In this document: positions 1-8,600 of the stretch, in pieces
Numbering within the stretch: position 1 is the first letter of the stretch
Layout of the letters: every line of letters begins with the position of its first letter
From: Silicimonas sp963779765
GTDB lineage: Bacteria > Pseudomonadota > Alphaproteobacteria > Rhodobacterales > Rhodobacteraceae
Direction of reading: 5' to 3'
Length of the DNA: 64,000 nucleotides
Assembly (NCBI GenBank): GCA_963779765.1
Contig: CAVZZP010000003.1
Location: forward strand, 62,001-126,000
Translations under genes and position numbers: made by a program
Notes under the pieces: generated by a model
What the model was told of the DNA's origin: nothing
Seen by the model: only the letters and a program-made list of their open reading frames with translations
Database searches by the model: none

Positions 1-1126
1 CACTACGACGTACAGCCGGTCGATCCGCTGTCGCTCTGGCACCGCGATCCCTTCGATCCGGAGGTGCAGGACACGCCGCATGGCAAGGTGCTGCGCGGGC
101 GCGGGTCGTCGGATGACAAGGGCCAGTTGATGACCTTCGTCGAGGCCTGCCGGGCGTGGAAGGCGGTGAACGGGTCGTGGCCCTGCCGGATCACCTTCCT
201 CTTCGAAGGCGAGGAGGAAGTCGGGGTCGCCCTCGCTGGTCCCTTTCCTCAAGGAATTCAAGGACGAGCTGTCGCAGCCCGATCTTGCGCTGATCTGCGA
301 CACCGGGCTTTTCGACCGTGACACGCCCGCGATCACGACCATGCTGCGAGGGCTTCTGGGCGAGGAGCTGACGATCACCGGGGCCGACAAGGACCTGCAC
401 TCGGGCATGTACGGCGGGGCGGCGATCAACCCGATCCGGGTGCTGGCGCGGATCGTGGCGTCGCTGCACGACGAGACGGGACGGATCACGGTGCCGGGCT
501 TCTATGATGGCGTGCCGGAGATCACCGACGAAATGAGGGCGCAGTGGGACGGACTTGGCTTCGATGCCGAAGGGTTCCTGGGCGGGGTCGATCTGTCGGT
601 TCCTGCTGGAGAGACCGGCCGCAGCGTGCTGGAGATGATCTGGTCGCGGCCGACCTGCGAGGTGAACGGGATCACCGGCGGTTACACCGGCGACGGGTTC
701 AAGACGGTGCTGCCGTCGAAGGCTTCGGCCAAGATCAGCTTCCGCCTGGTGGGCACGCAGGACCCACTGGAAATCCGCAGGAATTTCAGGCGGATGGTGC
801 AGGATGCCCTGCCCCCGGACTGCTCGGTCGAGTTCAAGGACCACGGCGCCGGACCGGCCTCGGTCATGGCGACCGACGACCCCGCCTTCGAGAAGGCGCG
901 GCAGGCGCTGTCGGACGAATGGGAGAAGGATGCGGCCTTCATCGGGTCGGGCGGATCGATCCCGATCGCGGGGTATTTCAAGCAAATCCTCGGGCTCGAT
1001 TCGATGCTGATCGGCTTCGGCCTCGACGATGATCTGATCCACAGCCCGAACGAGAAGTACGACATCCGGTCGTTTCACAAGGGCATCCGGAGCTGGGCGC
1101 GGGTGCTGGACGCGGTGACGCGGTGA
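1..1126 (+). pseudogene. M20-family metallo-dipeptidase (ArgE/DapE type), 5' end outside window, frameshifted
   Basis: This is the C-terminal part of a zinc-dependent exopeptidase of the M20 family, which hydrolyses dipeptides or N-acylated amino acids. The reading frame enters from the left edge with the metal-binding HYDVQP motif at bases 1-18, followed by the bridging Asp in GRGSSDDKG and the catalytic Glu pair in EGEEEVG. The frame then breaks in a run of four G at 223-226. Removing one G continues the protein smoothly (VGSPSLVPFLKEF) into the frame that runs to the stop at 1124-1126. The second part holds the dimerisation-domain signature DLHSGMYGG and the terminal metal His in HSPNEKYD. 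All catalytic residues survive, so the break may be a sequencing error rather than true gene loss. Identification as an M20 enzyme is firm; the substrate is unknown. Confidence 0.85.
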
Positions 1127-1136
1127 TGGCCAAACC

Positions 1137-1180
1137 CGCGTCGGTATCACGTCGGTATTGCGTCGGTATCGCGTCGGTGC
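1137..1180. repeat. Short tandem repeat, four 11-bp units
   Basis: Four 11-bp units follow the peptidase stop codon: CGCGTCGGTAT, CACGTCGGTAT, TGCGTCGGTAT and CGCGTCGGTGC. They share the core CGTCGGTAT. The rest of the gap to 1304 shows no gene. Confidence 0.75.
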
Positions 1181-1304
1181 CGACATCGGCAACGGAATGA
1201 CGACGCGCCGCGGGAGTTGTCCGCGCGATGCGGTCCAAACCTGTGGCGGTGCCTCGGCGTGAGACGGCGGGAGGGCGCGGCGCTCCCTGACCCTCCCGAA
1301 GTCG

Positions 1305-2165
1305 TTATCTGTCGATGGAGGCGAGGAAGGTTTCCAGCGCGTCGGCCGTCTCGTCAGGGTGCTGGTCGATGAAGAAGTGTCCGCCGGGAATCGCGCGAGC
1401 GGTCATGCGGCTGAGCCTTGGGCGCCAGACCTCTGCCACGTCGAAGTTTTTCGCCATCGCGCCATTTGCGCCCCAGAGGACAAGGGCCGGCATGTCGAGC
1501 GTGCGGCCTGCATCCTCGTCGTCGTGCATCTGGTCGATGGTGACGGCGGCGCGGTAGTCGTTCGTCATGCCGGCGATGGTCGACGGCTCGCGCCAGGCGG
1601 CGCGGTAGATCTCGAGGGCGGGGAAGTCGGTGAGCGACGCGCCGCCCCAGCCGAGGAGGCAGGCCTCGTAGAAGTGATCGGGGTCGGCCTCGATCATGCG
1701 CTCGGGGAAGGGCGCTGGCTGAGCGAGGAAGCTCCAGTGGAAGTAGGCCTTCGAGACTTTGTAGGTCCAGGCGGCGAGAAGCGCGTCCGTGGGCAGGATG
1801 TCCATGAGCGTGAGGCTCGCCACGGCCTCGGGTGCGTCGAGGGCAAGGCGATAAGCGGTGCGCGCGCCCCGGTCGTGGCCGACTAGGTGGAAACGGGCGT
1901 GGCCGAGGTGGCGCATGAGGGCGTGCTGGTCTGCGGCCATTGCGCGGAAGGAATATTCGACGAGGTCGGGCGAGGCCTTGGGCTTCGACGAGGCGCCGTA
2001 GCCGCGCAGGTCGGCGGTGACCACCGTGAAGCGGGCTGCGAGGCGGGCAGCGACATCGGTCCAGAGCGCGCGGGTTTGCGGGAAGCCGTGAAGCAGAAGG
2101 ACGGGAGGCCCCTCGCCCACCACGTCGTAGGCGATGGTGATGCCGTCCCTGGTGAATTCGGCCAT
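1305..2165 (-). CDS. Alpha/beta hydrolase, fluoroacetate dehalogenase type
   Basis: The 286-residue protein is a cytosolic alpha/beta hydrolase with the oxyanion motif HGFPQ at residues 26-30. Its residues match the known active site of fluoroacetate dehalogenases: nucleophile Asp98 and carboxylate-binding Arg99 and Arg102 (GHDRGAR), Asp122, halide-pocket His143-Trp144 (FHW), Tyr204 and catalytic His263. The spacing between them follows the Rhodopseudomonas palustris enzyme as I remember it (Asp110, Arg111, Arg114, Asp134, His155, Trp156, Tyr219, His280). The likely reaction is hydrolytic dehalogenation of a small 2-haloacid such as fluoroacetate or chloroacetate; epoxide hydrolase relatives lack this Arg pair and HW. 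The start was set at the ATG lying 8 nt after a GGAGG site; an in-frame ATG two codons earlier is too close to it. It lies just downstream of tRNA-Asp on the same strand. Confidence 0.85.
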   Translation of the reverse strand: MAEFTRDGITIAYDVVGEGPPVLLLHGFPQTRALWTDVAARLAARFTVVTADLRGYGASSKPKASPDLVEYSFRAMAADQHALMRHLGHARFHLVGHDRGARTAYRLALDAPEAVASLTLMDILPTDALLAAWTYKVSKAYFHWSFLAQPAPFPERMIEADPDHFYEACLLGWGGASLTDFPALEIYRAAWREPSTIAGMTNDYRAAVTIDQMHDDEDAGRTLDMPALVLWGANGAMAKNFDVAEVWRPRLSRMTARAIPGGHFFIDQHPDETADALETFLASIDR

Positions 2166-2224
2166 GCGCATATCCTCCGGAGGCTCAGGAGAGCCCCGGA
2201 CCAAGCGACATGCAAGGGAGGAAG

Positions 2225-2301
2225 TGGCGCGGTTGACGGGGCTCGAACCCGCGACCCCCGGCGTGACAGGCCGGTACTCTAACCAACTGAGCTACAACCG
2301 C
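2225..2301 (-). tRNA. tRNA-Asp (anticodon GTC)
   Basis: The complementary strand folds as a 77-nt cloverleaf. The acceptor stem is GCGGTTG pairing with CAACCGC, the discriminator is G and CCA is encoded. The D-arm contains TAGCTCAGTTGGTTAGAG, the anticodon loop CTGTCAC carries GTC, and the T-loop is GTTCGAA. Confidence 0.95.
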
Positions 2302-2394
2302 GCGACAGGGGGTGACATAAGGAAGGGCGCGGGGGGCGTCAAGCGGAATTGGCCGGGCGTTTCGCGGCACCTCCGGTTTTTTACGGACCGCCTC

Positions 2395-2904
2395 TCAGGC
2401 CAGTGCGGCGAGGGCGGAAAGGTCGGTCCAGCGCACCGGAAGCGCCATCAGCGGCTGGCCGTAGACGTCATCGGGAACGGGGTTGGAAAGCTGGCCGCCG
2501 CTGCGGGCGTAGAAGGCGGTGGCGCGCGCGTTGCCCTCGGCCACGGTCAGGTGCAGGCGGTCGTGGCCCTGCGCCAACAGGCGGCGCGCCGTCTCGGCCA
2601 GAAGGGCGCGCCCGACCCCCTGCCCTTCGTCGGCGAGACGGACGTGCAGGTTGTCGACATAGGGTCCGTCCGGGTCGTCCGGCAGGGTCGCCATGAAACC
2701 CGCCACGCGGCCCTCGCGCAGCGCCACGAGGACGAGCGCGCGGCTCAGGCGGTCCGGCGTCCAGGTGCGGCCAAGGTCGCGCGCGACGGGCTCGCCCAGG
2801 TATTCGTCGGGCAGGAGCCCGGGATAGGTGCGGCGCCAGCTTTCGAGCTGGATGGCGAGGATTTCGGGCAAATCTTCGGGGGTGGCAGGGCGTACGTCGA
2901 TCAT
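2395..2904 (-). CDS. GNAT-family N-acetyltransferase
   Basis: This 169-residue protein has the full GNAT layout. It begins with the beta1-alpha1 segment IDVRPATPEDLPEI, then a central strand with VAGFMATLPDD and DNLHV, and the acetyl-CoA pyrophosphate loop GQGVGRAL near residues 93-100 (consensus Q/R-x-x-G-x-G/A). It ends with the NxxAxxFYxRxG motif (NARATAFYARSGG) typical of the family. The acceptor is unknown; the family includes ribosomal-protein, aminoglycoside and small-molecule acetyltransferases. The start is the ATG that opens the GNAT fold. Upstream in-frame codons would overlap the divergent promoter region shared with the gene at 3050. Confidence 0.85.
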   Translation of the reverse strand: MIDVRPATPEDLPEILAIQLESWRRTYPGLLPDEYLGEPVARDLGRTWTPDRLSRALVLVALREGRVAGFMATLPDDPDGPYVDNLHVRLADEGQGVGRALLAETARRLLAQGHDRLHLTVAEGNARATAFYARSGGQLSNPVPDDVYGQPLMALPVRWTDLSALAALA

Positions 2905-3049
2905 GGCGAAAGGGATAGACGGCAGGCTTTGCGGACGGAAGGGCCAAGGCGCGATCCCGGCACCAATGTGACGCGGGAGCCGCGTCTGTCGCCATACTGG
3001 CACCATATTTCGATGCTTTTCCCAAGACCGGACAGGCAACGGGACAGAC

Positions 3050-5266
3050 ATGGCATTCCTTTCCGCAGAGGCAGGCAGAAGTCAGGCACGCGTGGCGCCG
3101 GCACTGTTCACCGCCACCATCTTCCTCAGCGCCTCGCTTCTCTTCTTCGTGCAGCCGCTTTTCGCCAAGATCGTGCTTCCGGTCATCGGCGGGTCGCCCG
3201 CGGTCTGGACGACGGCGATGCTGTTCTTCCAGAGCGTGCTGCTGCTCGGCTATCTCTACGCGCATCTCTCGACGCGGATGCTGCCCGTGCCGGTGCAGGT
3301 CGGACTGCACATGGCGCTGTGGGCGGCGGCTCTTCTGTTCCTGCCGCCTGCCCTGCCGGACGGCTGGACGCTTGCTCCCGAGGGGTCGATCGCGTTCCAG
3401 ACGCTGGGGTTGTTCGCGCTCGGCGTCGGCGTGCCCTTCGCGCTTCTGTCGTCGAACGCGCCGCTGATCCAGTCGTGGTATGCCCGCAGCGACGGGCCTT
3501 CGGCGGGAGACCCCTATTTCCTCTATGCCGCCTCGAACCTCGGTTCGCTGCTGGCTCTCCTCGCCTTTCCGCTGGTGGCCGAGATGTACTTCGGCGCGGG
3601 CCAGATCTCGCGCGGGTTCTCGACGGGGTTCGTCGTTCTCGGCGCAGGGTTGCTGGGCTGTGGGGCGCTGGTCTTCGCACGGCGCGCGCCGACCGGGACC
3701 GATGGCGCAATGGTCGAGGACTTCGCTTCCGTGACGCCCGCGCGGATCGGGCTGTGGCTTTTCGCGGCTTTCCTGCCCTCGTCGCTGATGCTGGCCGTGA
3801 CCTCGAAGATCGGGACCGACATCGGGGCGGTGCCGCTGGTCTGGGTGATCCCGCTGGCGCTGTATCTTCTGAGCTTCGTCGTCACCTTCTCGGCGCACGC
3901 TCCCGCGCGGGGCCCGTGGCTGGCGCGGGGCGCGCAGCTTTCCATCGTGCTCGGCCTCGTGCTCTTCGCCGGAATGGGCGACGCGCATCTGGGCGCGGTC
4001 GAGGCGCTGGCGCTCGTGTTCGGGTTCTTCGTCGTGGCCTGCTGGGCGCATCGGCTGCTGTACGAGGCGCGGCCCGACGCCGGGAACCTGACGCTGTTCT
4101 ACGTGACCATGTCCGTGGGCGGGGCGATGGGCGGGCTGTTCAACTCGCTTCTGGCGCCCGCGATCTTCACCGACCTGCACGAGGGAACGATCACGCTGGT
4201 CCTCGCGCTGGCGCTGGCGCTGCATCCGGTGGTGCGGTTCACGCGCGGCGCGGTGTTGCGGGGTCTGGGTCTGGGGCTTGTGGTGGGGCTGGCGGTGGCT
4301 TCCGCCGTCATCGCCCTGTCGGCGGGGCCGGTGGTCCTGGGCGTGGCGATCTGGGCGGCGATCCTGGGGCTTTTCGCGGTCGAGCGGCAGAGGCTCGGGG
4401 CTTTTGCGGTGGCGGCGGGGCTGACGGCGATCCTGCCGCTCTGGCTTGCGGGCGCCGACGACAGGCTTTTCGCGGACCGGAGCTTCTTCGGAACGCACCA
4501 AGTGGTCGACCGGGACGGTGCGCGGCTCTACGCGAACGGGACCACGGTTCACGGGGCTCAGGTCCTGTCCGAGTTGGGCGCGGCGCGGCCGAAGCCAACG
4601 TCATACTATCATCCCGAGGGGCCGATGGGTCAGATCCTTCGCTCGGTCGCCGGCGCGCGGGCCAAAGCCGTCGGTGTCGTTGGACTGGGCGTCGGTGCGC
4701 TGGCCTGCCATGCGCGGGAGGGTCAGGACTGGCACTTCTACGAGATCGACGCTCTGGTCGACCGGGTCGCGCGGGATTCCACGCTGTTCACCTATCTTTC
4801 GGCCTGCACACCCAGCGCCCCCACCCATCTGGGCGATGCGCGGGTGGTGCTGGAGGAGCAGAAGGGCCTCAGCTTCGGCGTGCTGGTGATCGACGCCTAT
4901 TCCTCGGATTCGGTCCCCGTCCACCTGACCACGCGCGAGGCGATGGAGCTTTACCTCTCGCGGCTCGACGAGGACGGCGTTCTCGTCTTCCATATCTCGA
5001 GCCGCTACTACGACATCGGCACGCCTCTTGCACGGTCGGCAGAGGCGCTTGGCATCAAGGCATGGCGGCAGTTCCAGTCCGAAACGGTGAGCGATGACCC
5101 CGGATTCAGACCCTCGGACGTGGTGATGATGGCGCGCGACGAAGCGCATGTCGCCGACCTGCTTGCCACCGGCGACTGGGCGCCGCTCGCCTCGGACGGT
5201 GGTCCGGTCTGGACCGACGATAGGGCCAATCCGCTGTCGATCCTGGTGCCTGGCGCCCTGCGGTAG
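3050..5266 (+). CDS. Fused membrane (MFS-like) and spermidine-synthase-like protein
   Basis: The 738-residue protein has two parts. Residues 1 to about 450 contain roughly a dozen hydrophobic segments, beginning with ALFTATIFLSASLLFFVQPLFA, and the family signature VIGGSPAVWTTAMLFFQ. Residues 480-735 resemble the polyamine-synthase Rossmann fold: YYHPEGPMGQ, the nucleotide-binding segment VGVVGLGVGALACHA, and an acidic FYEIDALV strand. Such fusions are common in proteobacteria and are annotated as fused MFS/spermidine synthases. Several lack confirmed aminopropyltransferase activity, so the reaction is uncertain. It sits in the inner membrane. It is divergent from the GNAT gene with a 145-bp gap. 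The next gene, a glycosyltransferase, may be co-transcribed. Confidence 0.85.
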   Translation: MAFLSAEAGRSQARVAPALFTATIFLSASLLFFVQPLFAKIVLPVIGGSPAVWTTAMLFFQSVLLLGYLYAHLSTRMLPVPVQVGLHMALWAAALLFLPPALPDGWTLAPEGSIAFQTLGLFALGVGVPFALLSSNAPLIQSWYARSDGPSAGDPYFLYAASNLGSLLALLAFPLVAEMYFGAGQISRGFSTGFVVLGAGLLGCGALVFARRAPTGTDGAMVEDFASVTPARIGLWLFAAFLPSSLMLAVTSKIGTDIGAVPLVWVIPLALYLLSFVVTFSAHAPARGPWLARGAQLSIVLGLVLFAGMGDAHLGAVEALALVFGFFVVACWAHRLLYEARPDAGNLTLFYVTMSVGGAMGGLFNSLLAPAIFTDLHEGTITLVLALALALHPVVRFTRGAVLRGLGLGLVVGLAVASAVIALSAGPVVLGVAIWAAILGLFAVERQRLGAFAVAAGLTAILPLWLAGADDRLFADRSFFGTHQVVDRDGARLYANGTTVHGAQVLSELGAARPKPTSYYHPEGPMGQILRSVAGARAKAVGVVGLGVGALACHAREGQDWHFYEIDALVDRVARDSTLFTYLSACTPSAPTHLGDARVVLEEQKGLSFGVLVIDAYSSDSVPVHLTTREAMELYLSRLDEDGVLVFHISSRYYDIGTPLARSAEALGIKAWRQFQSETVSDDPGFRPSDVVMMARDEAHVADLLATGDWAPLASDGGPVWTDDRANPLSILVPGALR

Positions 5267-5390
5267 CGCGCCGCGCGGTGACTCCCCGATGCAACGTATT
5301 GATTTTCTTTCCAATCCAGCTTTGAGCCAACCCTTCTTTCCTCTAAAAACGACGGCGAAGAGCAGCCTTCCCGTCAACGAAGCGGGCCAT

Positions 5391-6389
5391 ATGCGTATTT
5401 CAGTCGTCATCCCGTGCTACCGGGTCTCGCGCCACGTGGCGGAGGTGATCGCGCGCATCGGTCCCGAGGTCGAGCGCATCTATGCCGTCGACGACGCCTG
5501 CCCCGAGGGGTCGGGCGACCACATCGAGGCGAACGTTTCCGACCCGCGCGTCACCGTGCTGCGGCACGAGGTCAACAAGGGCGTCGGCGGCGCCGTGGTC
5601 ACCGGGTACCGCGCCGCTTTGGCCGAGGGCATGGACATCGTGGTGAAGCTTGACGGAGACGGGCAGATGGCGCCGGAACTGCTGCCGCTCTTCGTGCAGC
5701 CGATCGAGGCGGGCGAGGCAGATTACGCCAAAGGCAACCGCTTCTTTTCCCGCGACGCCATCCAGGGAATGCCGGCGGTGCGGCTGGTCGGCAATGCGGT
5801 CCTCAGCTTCATGACCAAGCTCTCGAGCGGCTACTGGAGCCTTTTCGATCCCACGAACGGCTATACCGCCATCCACGCCCGGGCGCTGGCGTCGCTCGAT
5901 CTCGACCGCCTTGCCGAGCGATATTTCTTCGAAAGCGACATGCTGATCCGGCTGGGAGACCTGCGCGCGGTCGTGGTCGATATCCCGATGCCTGCGGTCT
6001 ATGCCGACGAGGTCAGCGGCCTGCAAATCCGCCGCGTCGTGACGGATTTCCTCGGTCGGCACCTGAAGGCCACCGTGAAGCGCGTGGTCTACCTGTATTT
6101 CCTGCGCGATTTCTCGATCGCCTCGCTGAATCTGGCCGTGGGCACGGTGCTGATGCTGTTCGGCCTGAGTTTCGGGGCCCTCGAGTGGGCGCGCTCCATC
6201 GCCTCGGGCGTGCCTGCGACCACTGGCACGGTGATGCTGTCGGTCCTGCCGATCATCTCGGGTCTTCAGATGCTCCTGTTCTTCTTCGGCTACGACATCG
6301 CCGCCGAACCGAAGCGTCCTATCCAGCGCCAGCCGGTCATCGCATCGCTGTCGCCCGCGCTGGCGCGGGTCGGCAAGGCGGGAAGCTGA
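5391..6389 (+). CDS. Glycosyltransferase family 2, dolichol-phosphate-mannosyltransferase-like
   Basis: The 332-residue protein opens with the GT2 core RISVVIPCYR, followed by the nucleotide-sugar Asp in YAVDDACPEG and the DxD-type motif KLDGDGQM near residues 88-95. Two C-terminal hydrophobic segments (about 240-310) anchor it in the membrane. This arrangement fits polyprenyl-phosphate sugar transferases that load a sugar on a lipid carrier at the cytoplasmic face. The ATG at 5391 opens the GT2 fold directly. An in-frame ATG at 5289 would add a 34-residue tail with no recognisable role and cannot be excluded. It is followed after 6 bp by a polytopic membrane protein that may use the lipid-linked sugar. 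Confidence 0.85.
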   Translation: MRISVVIPCYRVSRHVAEVIARIGPEVERIYAVDDACPEGSGDHIEANVSDPRVTVLRHEVNKGVGGAVVTGYRAALAEGMDIVVKLDGDGQMAPELLPLFVQPIEAGEADYAKGNRFFSRDAIQGMPAVRLVGNAVLSFMTKLSSGYWSLFDPTNGYTAIHARALASLDLDRLAERYFFESDMLIRLGDLRAVVVDIPMPAVYADEVSGLQIRRVVTDFLGRHLKATVKRVVYLYFLRDFSIASLNLAVGTVLMLFGLSFGALEWARSIASGVPATTGTVMLSVLPIISGLQMLLFFFGYDIAAEPKRPIQRQPVIASLSPALARVGKAGS

Positions 6390-6395
6390 TACGCG

Positions 6396-8600
6396 ATGGC
6401 CTCGTCCTCCTCCGATCTGGCCCGGATCGCCACCGGGACGATGCTGTGGCTTGGCGCATTCGCCGGATGGACGCTTGGGTCGGTTCCGCTGACCCTGACG
6501 GGCGCTCCCTTCTCTGCCCTTTGGCTGGCGGCTGGCACGGCTATCCTGGGGATTGTGGCCGTGTGGCGCAGTCGGGGTGCGTTGGTCGGACTGGTCGCAT
6601 GTATGAACGAGGCACGGCCCGCCTTGCCCGACGACAGGCAGGGGCTTCGCAAGGCCTTGGCGATATGTGGCCTTCTCGGAGCAGTTATCGGAACGCAAAT
6701 TTTCCTGTCGACCGGAAACGCGATTCCGCTCTGGGCTCTGTTCGGGTCTCTGGCGGCTATCGGCCTGCTTCTGGCAAGACCTGCGGTCCCAGTCGAAGGC
6801 CACTCCGAACCGATCCCGGAAGTCTTTCTCGGTCTTGCGGTTCTGAGCCTTGTGATCGTCGCCCTCTATGTCGGCCTTCACAGGCCGGATGCCGACGACG
6901 CCTTCTACCTTAACCTGCCCATCGGCCTGAAGACGGATGCGACCGGCATGATGGCCCGGGACAGCATGTACCTTACCGAAGGCTGGCCCATCCTCGGCAC
7001 CAACTATCGTGCCGAGGCGCTTCCGACGCTGGTCGCGGCCCTGTCTGCCGCGAGTGGTCTGTCCGTTCTGGTGATCGCCCACGCCGTCCTGCCGCTGGTC
7101 TGGTGCGTGGTCTATGCCGCGACGCTTCAGATCATCGGCATGGTTTATTTCGGTCGGCGCTGGTGGCTCTTCGCCGCAATCGCGCTGGCGCTGGGGCTGA
7201 CCTTTGGCGGCACCTACGAGACGTGGGGCGTGCATGGCATCACGCGGCTCTTTCACGGCAAGGGTCCACTTCTTCTGATCGTGTTTCCCCTGATCGTCCA
7301 CGTGGTTCTGCAGCACCGCCGGGGAGCGGTGAGCGGTGGTACCGCGCTATGGTTGCTTGCCGCACTGGAGACCGCAGCGCTGGGGCTCACGGCGAATTCC
7401 GTCTACCTCGCCCCCCTCGCACTTGGACTGCCTCTTGCCGCCGGTGTTCTGGCCGACGGGCGCGCGGGCGTTGCGCGGCTGTCCCTGCTACTTGCCGCGG
7501 TCCCGCCCCTTCTCGTCGGTTTGTGGCTGGTCCTCTTCGATCGGCCGGTGCCAAGCCTGGATCAGGGGTGGCAGGCCAACTGGTCGCTGTCCCTCTTCAA
7601 TCTGGCGCAGACCCCCTACCTGTTCTGGGTTCTCTTCGGGTTTGTGACGCTGGCTGCATTGGCGGGAAGCCAGAGGCGCGGTGGCGCCTGGGCCAGCGCC
7701 TATCTGCTGGCGATTACGGTCTTCATCGCCAACCCGGTGCTCCTGCCCTATTATTCCGACTTCGTCACGGGCGGGTTGAATTTCCGTCTCTACTGGGCCG
7801 TGCCGTTTCCCATCCTCGCCGCTGCACTCCTGCTGTTCATGCTGCCGGAACGTGTCGGGCCGGCGCATGTCACGGTGCTGCTTGGCGCGGTGGCGCTCGT
7901 GGTTCTCGGGCCGGCGAGTGTGATGCGGATGCCCGGGACGTGGATCGCGCCCAGCCTCCTCAAGGTGCCGGAGGCGGAATGGAGCATTGCGGCCGAGGCG
8001 GGCCGGCTGACACCTGCGGGATACCGCGTCCTTGCGCCCGAAGAGATCGCGGTCTGGATCTCCGCACATGAGGGTCACCCCGCTCCCGTCTATCTGCGGA
8101 CGCTCTACCTCGATCAAAACTCGCTGGCGGACGGAGTCACGACGTTGGATGCGCGGCGCCGACTGGCGGCATGGATCAACGGCGACCGCGCGATGGAGGC
8201 CGACGATGTGCAGGATGACCTGCGGGCGCTCTGCATCGGTCTGGTGGTCCTCTCGCCAGAGACGAAGGAAGACTTGTCGCCCGCATTTGAGGCCTATCAA
8301 GTCTTGCGACACACGCTGGCAGAGGGCTACGACGCGCATGTCGTAGACATCGGTTGCACAGAATCCGCCGCTCAGATGATGAAACTCGCGTCTTTCACAA
8401 AGCGGCCGGCAAGCGTGGACGACTGTCTGCCGACCGACACGGCGACTTGCAGTCCGCGCATGAAAGCACCGGCTCCGATCTCAGGTCATGATGTGGACCA
8501 TTCCAGGGAACCCGCCCTGCCGTGGCAAACGGATCTGCGCCCTTCGCCGAAGCCGCCGCTCAAGGTGATCCCCAGCCACACCGTCACCCGCCTTGTCTGA
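6396..8600 (+). CDS. Polytopic membrane protein of unknown function
   Basis: I do not recognise this 734-residue protein. It has about a dozen or more hydrophobic segments between residues 10 and 510. An early loop after a transmembrane segment carries HRPDADDAFYLNLP, an acidic motif placed like the catalytic loop of GT-C membrane glycosyltransferases. About 220 soluble residues follow at the C-terminus, presumably periplasmic, including LYLDQNSLADGVTTLDARRR and two late cysteines. The gene sits 6 bp after a lipid-linked GT2 and overlaps a flippase-like membrane protein. I infer a role in polymerising or transferring a lipid-carried sugar, but the sequence does not prove it. Confidence 0.6.
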   Translation: MASSSSDLARIATGTMLWLGAFAGWTLGSVPLTLTGAPFSALWLAAGTAILGIVAVWRSRGALVGLVACMNEARPALPDDRQGLRKALAICGLLGAVIGTQIFLSTGNAIPLWALFGSLAAIGLLLARPAVPVEGHSEPIPEVFLGLAVLSLVIVALYVGLHRPDADDAFYLNLPIGLKTDATGMMARDSMYLTEGWPILGTNYRAEALPTLVAALSAASGLSVLVIAHAVLPLVWCVVYAATLQIIGMVYFGRRWWLFAAIALALGLTFGGTYETWGVHGITRLFHGKGPLLLIVFPLIVHVVLQHRRGAVSGGTALWLLAALETAALGLTANSVYLAPLALGLPLAAGVLADGRAGVARLSLLLAAVPPLLVGLWLVLFDRPVPSLDQGWQANWSLSLFNLAQTPYLFWVLFGFVTLAALAGSQRRGGAWASAYLLAITVFIANPVLLPYYSDFVTGGLNFRLYWAVPFPILAAALLLFMLPERVGPAHVTVLLGAVALVVLGPASVMRMPGTWIAPSLLKVPEAEWSIAAEAGRLTPAGYRVLAPEEIAVWISAHEGHPAPVYLRTLYLDQNSLADGVTTLDARRRLAAWINGDRAMEADDVQDDLRALCIGLVVLSPETKEDLSPAFEAYQVLRHTLAEGYDAHVVDIGCTESAAQMMKLASFTKRPASVDDCLPTDTATCSPRMKAPAPISGHDVDHSREPALPWQTDLRPSPKPPLKVIPSHTVTRLV

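Noticed and set aside
2185..2370. Open frame containing VAQLVRVPACHAGG
   Set aside because: Translation of tRNA-Asp, a common annotation artefact.
2468..4552. 694-residue frame on the minus strand
   Set aside because: It is the antisense of the spermidine-synthase-like gene, extremely rich in Arg, Gln and His.
2134..5097. 987-residue open frame on the plus strand
   Set aside because: It shadows the GNAT gene on the opposite strand and then the spermidine-synthase-like gene in another frame, crosses tRNA-Asp, and its residues are low-complexity Arg/Gly/Ala. Long open shadow frames are expected at this GC content.
5400..7316. 638-residue frame on the minus strand
   Set aside because: Antisense shadow of the GT2 and membrane-protein genes with no family resemblance.
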